A stretch of DNA of 57,454 nucleotides from Pseudemcibacter sp038106445 (GTDB lineage Bacteria; Pseudomonadota; Alphaproteobacteria; Sphingomonadales; Emcibacteraceae): contig JAYODU010000014.1 of assembly GCA_038106445.1 (NCBI GenBank), forward strand, positions 1 to 57,454, read 5' to 3'. This document shows positions 52,658 to 57,454 of the stretch, piece after piece. The notes under the pieces are model-generated. The model was not told where the DNA came from and ran no database searches. It worked only from the letters and a program-made list of their open reading frames with translations. Every line of letters starts with the position of its first letter. Within the stretch, counting starts at the first letter, position 1. Both the position numbers and the translations under genes were made by a program.

Positions 52658-53950
52658 GTGAGTAAACCATTAAGGGTAGCCATAGCCGGCTTGGGTAATG
52701 TTGGTGTTGGTGTTGTTAAAATACTTGAAGAGCATAAAGACCTTATCGCCGAGCGCGCAGGACGGAAAATTCTGATTGGTGCGGTATCAGCAAGAAATAA
52801 AAATCAGGATCGTGGTGTTGATCTTTCATTATATCAATGGGTGGATAATGCTTCTGAAATGGCTGACCTTGATGACATAGACATTGTTATTGAACTTATT
52901 GGTGGTGAGAACGGCATAGCTTACGATATTGCACATAAGACACTTGATAATTCCAAGGCATTGGTAACAGCTAACAAGGCGATGATTGCGCATCACGGCG
53001 TAACGCTTGCCAAACTGGCTGAGAAAAATAAAGTTGCCCTTCGTTTCGAGGCTGCGGTAGCAGGCGGCATTCCGATTATTAAAGCCATTGGGGAGGGGCT
53101 GGCTGCAAATAAACTATCCCTTGTCTATGGTATTATGAACGGCACCACGAACTATATGCTCACCCATATGGAAAGACGGGGTCTTACCTACGCTGAAATA
53201 TTGAAGGAAGTCGAAGAATTGGGATATCTGGAAGCAGACCCCGCCCTTGATCTTGATGGTATTGATGCAGCTCATAAGCTAGCGATCTTAAGCAGTGTGG
53301 CGTTCGGGACGAAGACAGATTTTAATAATGTTTATATTGAAGGCATCCGTAACATTGACGCAGTCGATATAAAATATGGTAAGGAACTTGGTTACCGTAT
53401 CAAGCTACTTGGGATTACCCGATTTGTGGAAGGAAAACTGTCGCAGCGTGTACACCCGGTTATGATTGATCGCAAACTTCCTATTGCGGGCGTCATGGAT
53501 GGCTTTAATGCTCTGGTTGTTGATGGCGATTATATTGACAGAACATTTTATCAGGGGCGTGGTGCAGGTGAGGGGCCAACGGCGTCTGCCGTTGTTGCCG
53601 ATCTTATTGATATTGCACGTGGTCATAACGGACCTGCTTTCTTTAAGCCGTCATCAAGTCTAGTTGCTGCGAGCCCGACCAGTATAAATGAACGAAAAGG
53701 GGCCTATTACATTAGGCTTCATGTCGAAGACCGTTCGGATGTAATTGCCGATATAACAACGGCGTTAAAGCAATCCGACGTATCAGTGGAAACGATGTTG
53801 CAAAAAGGAACACAGAAGGATGGCTCAATATTTGTAGTTATTGCAACCCATGAAACCACTGAAAAGGCAATGAAAGATGCATTAAGCAGTATAAAAGAAC
53901 TTTCATCGCTCATAGAAGCGCCGCAGTCTATAAGAATTGAAAAATTATAA
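52658..53950 (+). CDS. hom: Homoserine dehydrogenase
   Basis: Hom reduces aspartate semialdehyde to homoserine for threonine and methionine synthesis. It has the NAD(P) motif VAIAGLGNVGVGVVKIL, the TANKAMIAHHG and GGIPIIKAIGEGLAAN segments, NGTTNYMLTHM, and ELGYLEADPALDLDGIDAAH with the catalytic lysine region. A C-terminal ACT domain (YYIRLHVEDRSDVIADITTA) would sense threonine. GTG 52658 (MSKPLRVAI) has AAGGG eight bases upstream; GTG 52649 is less likely. Confidence 0.95.
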   Translation: MSKPLRVAIAGLGNVGVGVVKILEEHKDLIAERAGRKILIGAVSARNKNQDRGVDLSLYQWVDNASEMADLDDIDIVIELIGGENGIAYDIAHKTLDNSKALVTANKAMIAHHGVTLAKLAEKNKVALRFEAAVAGGIPIIKAIGEGLAANKLSLVYGIMNGTTNYMLTHMERRGLTYAEILKEVEELGYLEADPALDLDGIDAAHKLAILSSVAFGTKTDFNNVYIEGIRNIDAVDIKYGKELGYRIKLLGITRFVEGKLSQRVHPVMIDRKLPIAGVMDGFNALVVDGDYIDRTFYQGRGAGEGPTASAVVADLIDIARGHNGPAFFKPSSSLVAASPTSINERKGAYYIRLHVEDRSDVIADITTALKQSDVSVETMLQKGTQKDGSIFVVIATHETTEKAMKDALSSIKELSSLIEAPQSIRIEKL

Positions 53951-53998
53951 AATTAAGCTATAGTCCCGGGTAAGAGATTTTAAAAACAGGAATAAAAA

Positions 53999-54976
53999 AT
54001 GGCAGTTAATTCGACGTTAGATCGTATTTTTGTACTTGAACTTGTGCGTGTAACGGAGGCAGCGGCAATTGCTGCTGCTAAACTTGTTGGAAAGGGCGAT
54101 GAAAAGGCTGCTGATGCGGCTGCCGTTGATTCTATGCGTAATGAACTAAACGAGCTACGTATCAAAGGACGTATTGTTATTGGTGAAGGGGAACGTGATG
54201 AAGCGCCGATGCTTTATATCGGTGAAGAAGTTGGCACCGGCGAAGGTCCCGAAATCGATATAGCACTTGATCCACTTGAAGGAACCACAATAGCTGCCAA
54301 AGCAATGCAGAATTCACTTGCCGTTGTAGCACTTGCCGAAAGGGGAAATTTGCTCAATGCCCCGGATGTTTATATGGATAAAATCGCTGTTGGTCCAGGC
54401 CTTCCCAAGGGTGTGGTAGATCTTGATAATTCAGCAGCCGAAAATATTAAAGCTGTTGCCAGTGCGAAAGGACGACAGGTCAGTGATATGCTGGTCTGTG
54501 TTCTTGACAGACCACGTCATGAGCAGCTTATAAGGGATATTCGCGCAACTGGCGCTCGTGTGAAACTCATTGGTGATGGTGACGTCGCAGGTGTGATTGA
54601 TACAACAAATCCGGAAACATCCGTTGATATTTATATGGGTTCTGGCGGTGCACCTGAGGGCGTTCTCGCGGCGGCGGCGCTGCGCTGCATAGGTGGGCAA
54701 ATCCAGGGTCGCCTCACATTCAGAAATGATACTGAACGTAACCGTGCACATAAATGGGGGATTGATGATCTTGACCGTAAATATAGTACGGAAGAAATGG
54801 CCGCTGGTGATGTTATTTTTGCAGCTACCGGTGTAACAGATGGCACTTTACTGCGTGGTGTGCACAGTACACCTGACGGTAAAGGATATACAACTGACAC
54901 TGTCGTGATGCGATCAGCTTCGAAAACGGTGCGGCATATAAAGACTGTGCATAACCGTGCAATAAAATTATCATAA
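53999..54976 (+). CDS. glpX: Class II fructose-1,6-bisphosphatase
   Basis: GlpX hydrolyses fructose 1,6-bisphosphate in gluconeogenesis. Motifs are RIVIGEGERDEAPMLYIGEE, IDIALDPLEGTTIAAKAM (metal-binding DPLEG) and GSGGAPEGVLAAAALRCIGG. The 325-residue length is normal. It lies 48 bases after hom and four bases before recJ, a gene order typical of the Alphaproteobacteria. Confidence 0.95.
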   Translation: MAVNSTLDRIFVLELVRVTEAAAIAAAKLVGKGDEKAADAAAVDSMRNELNELRIKGRIVIGEGERDEAPMLYIGEEVGTGEGPEIDIALDPLEGTTIAAKAMQNSLAVVALAERGNLLNAPDVYMDKIAVGPGLPKGVVDLDNSAAENIKAVASAKGRQVSDMLVCVLDRPRHEQLIRDIRATGARVKLIGDGDVAGVIDTTNPETSVDIYMGSGGAPEGVLAAAALRCIGGQIQGRLTFRNDTERNRAHKWGIDDLDRKYSTEEMAAGDVIFAATGVTDGTLLRGVHSTPDGKGYTTDTVVMRSASKTVRHIKTVHNRAIKLS

Positions 54977-54979
54977 TCA

Positions 54980-56788
54980 ATGCTTCCTGAAAAAAACTCC
55001 GCAACAGAATTTGAACCGATATTGGCTGTGGAGAAATCTGTGACAGGCCGTACCTGGATAGAACGGCCCGTTGAATACAGAATTGTGCAGGCGATTGCCC
55101 AAAACAGCAATCTGCCTGAAATTGTTGCCCGTGTTGTCGCAGGGCGCGGTATTTCAATTGAAGATGCACCTGTTTTTTTAAATCCGACGTTAAAAGAAAC
55201 ACTTCCTGATCCTTCCATTTTTAAGGATATGGATAAAGCCTGTTCACGCATAACCGATGCTATAATGAAAGGTGAAAAAGTAGCAATATTTGGGGACTAT
55301 GATGTCGATGGTGCCACATCAGCGGCCATATTCAGGAAATTTTTTAAAGCATTGGGTCAGGAACTGACCGCCTATATTCCGGACCGTATGAAGGAAGGAT
55401 ACGGCCCGAATAAAAAAGCATTACTTGAACTAAAGGCAGCAGGTCATAAGCTTGTGATCACGGTTGATTGCGGTATTGTTTCGTTTGAACCGCTGAGTAC
55501 GGCTAAGGATGCAGGTCTTGATATTATTGTTCTTGATCATCATCAGGCAGAAGCAAAATTACCTGAAGCTGTGGCGGTGGTTAATCCCAATCGGCTGGAT
55601 CAGGAACCGGGCTATGGTCAGCTTGCGGCGATTGGGGTAAGCTTCATTACTATCGTTGGTATTAATCGTGAACTTAGAAATCGTGGCTGGTACGCCGCGC
55701 AAAGCATTAATGAACCCAACATTATTGAATGGCTGGACCTCGTCGCACTTGGAACAATTTGCGATGTTGTACCACTTGTTGGGGTTAATCGCGCACTGGT
55801 ATCGCAAGGCTTGAAGATCATGGCAAGACGTAACAATGTAGGGCTTAAAGCGCTTAGTGACATTGCAGGGATAAATGAAGCGCCGGGAACATATCATGCA
55901 GGATTTCTTTTAGGGCCAAGGGTTAATGCCGGTGGTCGTGTCGGCCGGTCCGAGGCCGGGATGACATTGCTTAGTACCGAAGATGAAGAACAGGCATTGG
56001 AAATTGCATCCGAGCTTAATATCTATAATGCGGAACGTCAGGCGATCGAAGCCATGGTGCTTGAAGACGCAATGAACAAAGTACAAAATGAAATTGGTGT
56101 CGGCGGTATTGTGCCGCCCGTTATTATTGCTGCAAATGTTGGCTGGCACCCTGGTGTTATCGGTATAGTGGCGGGACGTATCAAGGAACATTTTAACAGA
56201 CCAGCTTTGATTATCGCCATTGATGAGAATGGCGAAGCAAAAGGATCTGCCAGATCTGTTATCGGGGTGGATGTGGGTGCAGCAGTAACTGCTGCGCGCC
56301 AGGCGGAAATACTTTCCGCTGGTGGCGGACACGCGATGGCAGCAGGCCTAAGTTTAAAAGCGGAAAATATTGATGCGCTTGGTGTTTTCCTCAATGAAAG
56401 GCTCAAGTCTACGGTAGAAAAAGCTCTGAAGGCGCTTTCTCTTAAGCTTGATGGAGTTCTAAGTCTTTCGGCGATTAGTCCTTCTCTTGTCCATCAGCTT
56501 GATGAAATCGGGCCCTACGGACAGGGCAATGCACAACCCCGATTTGCGTTTGCCGATTGTTACATTTCATATGTTGATATAGTTGGTAAAGACCATGTGA
56601 AAGTAAGCTTAAGGGGTCCTGATGGATCTAATGTCAAAGCGATGGCATTCAGGTCCGCAGATAAGCCGCTCGGACGGTTACTTCTAGAATCCCGCGGTCA
56701 AACAATAAAAATTGCCGGAACCATGCGAAACAATCATTGGAATGGGCAGACAAGCGCGGAAATTTTTATAGAAGATGCTGCAAATTAA
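54980..56788 (+). CDS. recJ: Single-stranded-DNA-specific exonuclease RecJ
   Basis: RecJ is the 5'-3' single-strand exonuclease of recombination and mismatch repair. The DHH-family motifs are present: IFGDYDVDGATSAAIF, VITVDCGIVSFEP, IVLDHHQAE, ALGTICDVVPL, GPRVNAGGRVGRSEAG and the DHHA1 motif SAGGGHAMAAGLSL. An OB-fold C-terminal region follows. The 602-residue length is full. Confidence 0.95.
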   Translation: MLPEKNSATEFEPILAVEKSVTGRTWIERPVEYRIVQAIAQNSNLPEIVARVVAGRGISIEDAPVFLNPTLKETLPDPSIFKDMDKACSRITDAIMKGEKVAIFGDYDVDGATSAAIFRKFFKALGQELTAYIPDRMKEGYGPNKKALLELKAAGHKLVITVDCGIVSFEPLSTAKDAGLDIIVLDHHQAEAKLPEAVAVVNPNRLDQEPGYGQLAAIGVSFITIVGINRELRNRGWYAAQSINEPNIIEWLDLVALGTICDVVPLVGVNRALVSQGLKIMARRNNVGLKALSDIAGINEAPGTYHAGFLLGPRVNAGGRVGRSEAGMTLLSTEDEEQALEIASELNIYNAERQAIEAMVLEDAMNKVQNEIGVGGIVPPVIIAANVGWHPGVIGIVAGRIKEHFNRPALIIAIDENGEAKGSARSVIGVDVGAAVTAARQAEILSAGGGHAMAAGLSLKAENIDALGVFLNERLKSTVEKALKALSLKLDGVLSLSAISPSLVHQLDEIGPYGQGNAQPRFAFADCYISYVDIVGKDHVKVSLRGPDGSNVKAMAFRSADKPLGRLLLESRGQTIKIAGTMRNNHWNGQTSAEIFIEDAAN

Positions 56789-56838
56789 GGGAATTTTCAG
56801 TACTTTTTCAAAAAACTATTGTTTCTGATAAAAAACTA

Positions 56839-56867
56839 TTGACCCATGCGCCTTGAAGGGTTAGAAA
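56839..56867 (+). promoter_or_regulatory. Probable promoter of tRNA-Glu
   Basis: TTGACC (56839-56844) and TAGAAA (56862-56867) are separated by 17 bases and lie 20 bases before the tRNA, as expected for a sigma-70-type promoter. The upstream side holds an 11-base direct repeat, AAAAACTATTG. Confidence 0.5.
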
Positions 56868-56887
56868 CCACCCACACCGATATTGAC

Positions 56888-56962
56888 GGCCCCTTCGTCT
56901 AGCGGTTAGGACGCGGCCCTTTCACGGCTGAAACACGGGTTCGAGTCCCGTAGGGGTCACCA
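56888..56962 (+). tRNA. tRNA-Glu (anticodon TTC)
   Basis: The sequence folds into a full cloverleaf: acceptor GGCCCCT/AGGGGTC, D-loop AGCGGTTAGGAC, anticodon stem CGGCC/GGCTG around CTTTCAC with anticodon TTC, and T-arm CGGG-TTCGAGT-CCCG. The discriminator base is A and the CCA end is encoded. It decodes GAA/GAG. Confidence 0.97.
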
Positions 56963-57168
56963 TTAATTTTATAATATCGTTTACAATCAAATTTTATTCT
57001 AATGGAAATCTCATTGCTAATTTAGGCTCTATGAGAGGCGGTTCAATCGTGTGGTTTAATTTTACTTGCTAGCAATAATTAGAGATATTGTAATTCTCAA
57101 ACCCTTCCGTCTTTGGCATTTGAGGAACAAAATAGTTATGAAAAATATGTATATATTTCTAATAAAAC

Positions 57169-57329
57169 TTACGAATTTAGTACCGCCTGTAACTCTTTCG
57201 ATTGTTCTGCAAGTGCAATCGAAATAGTCTTAACATTTTCCGCACTTTTATCCACTTCATTTATATTGGTTGTTACTCCATTAATATTTGAAGAAACTTC
57301 ACCAACACCAGTTGCTGTTTCATTTATGT
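57169..57329 (-). pseudogene. Methyl-accepting chemotaxis protein, C-terminal remnant
   Basis: Read on the minus strand, this encodes INETATGVGEVSSNINGVTT and continues to EQSKELQAVLNS before TAA at 57171-57169. The heptad pattern and the E-Q-S-K-E-L-Q end match the last helix of a methyl-accepting chemotaxis protein signalling domain. The frame runs straight into the IS end at 57330, so the insertion has cut off the rest of the receptor. The remnant has no own start apart from a GTG inside the IS. Confidence 0.75.
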
Positions 57330-57454
57330 TGTAATAGATACTCACTGGCAGGGCTCCTCATTTATTCATAATAATTTTTCTCTCAAAGATTCATAGGGCG
57401 ATTTTCCCCTGTGTGCTCCATGAGGTCTGGAGAAGTTATAAAAGACCTCCCATT
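57330..57454 (-). mobile_element. Insertion sequence end with transposase C-terminus, partial
   Basis: The IS tip begins at 57330 (TGTAATAG). On the minus strand an open frame enters from the window edge and ends with TGA at 57368-57366; it reads WEVFYNFSRPHGAHRG then KSPYESLREKLL, the conserved end of an rve-type DDE integrase-core transposase of the IS481 or IS3 group. Positions 57330-57384 are identical, inverted, to 1-55. GAGGAG followed by GTG (inside 57340-57360) could start translation into the flanking chemotaxis remnant. Confidence 0.85.

Noticed and set aside
57113..57334. Plus-strand open frame of 73 codons near the right edge
   Set aside because: The minus strand reads as the end of a chemotaxis receptor; the plus frame has no support.
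1..57454. Composite transposon carrying 57 kb
   Set aside because: The interior holds core alphaproteobacterial housekeeping blocks, so the two IS copies more likely mark contig ends than a mobile unit.

Overview
The window reads as a chromosomal segment of an AT-leaning alphaproteobacterium. The strongest taxonomic sign is the right-centre block in the order argS, SPOR protein, nagZ, scpA, scpB, tatABC, serS, pcm, LysM/M23 lipoprotein. The alaC-like aminotransferase, hom, glpX, recJ run near the right end fits the same class. TonB-dependent uptake, a Tat system and an outer-membrane lipocalin confirm a Gram-negative envelope. An order-level placement (for example Emcibacterales or Sneathiellales relatives) would be a guess.

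Layout. The two outer edges are inverted copies of the same insertion-sequence end, each cut off by the window edge; the right copy truncates a chemotaxis receptor gene. 57-6100: a CsgG-like secretin-assembly protein, threonine aldolase, a carboxymuconolactone-decarboxylase-like protein, and a leftward group of aldehyde dehydrogenase, alpha/beta hydrolase, acyl carrier protein and an adenylation-enzyme fragment. 6231-12500: a cobalamin riboswitch followed by btuB-btuF-btuC-btuD and a decayed cobQ. 12673-18423: a sugar-oxidation locus (GMC oxidoreductase, TIM-barrel epimerase/isomerase, NupG-like transporter, Gfo/Idh/MocA oxidoreductase, ThuA protein) with a LacI-type operator in the divergent gap. 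18548-25119: a permease, the D-glutamate catabolism pair dgcN-dgcA with divergent LysR gene dgcR, a Tat-exported class V aminotransferase and a broken amino-acid-binding protein. 25442-31481: a TonB-C-like protein, the alternative murein pair murD2-murL, a DUF1499 protein, a PDZ protein and a secreted M20 peptidase. 31850-45350: lipocalin, xthA, erpA, dgt, then the conserved alphaproteobacterial block. 45402-57169: a broken M14 peptidase, threonine/serine dehydratase, gamma carbonic anhydrase, two sodium-coupled amino-acid transporters, alaC-like aminotransferase, hom, glpX, recJ and tRNA-Glu.

Two themes stand out. First, D-glutamate is handled twice within about 9 kb: murD2-murL makes murein D-Glu by epimerising UDP-MurNAc-L-Ala-L-Glu, while dgcN-dgcA degrades free D-Glu via N-acetyl-D-Glu. 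An exported PLP enzyme and the remains of an amino-acid-binding protein lie between them. Second, accessory genes are heavily damaged while housekeeping genes look intact. cobQ has two in-frame TGA codons and a frameshift. The family-3 binding protein has one TGA. The M14 peptidase has a frameshift and a large deletion. The csgG-like gene has its ATG out of frame across an A8 run. The aldehyde dehydrogenase has TTA where its start codon should be. The adenylation enzyme lacks its large N-terminal domain, and the chemotaxis receptor is cut by the IS. This looks like ongoing genome erosion, although sequencing error cannot be excluded for the single-base cases.
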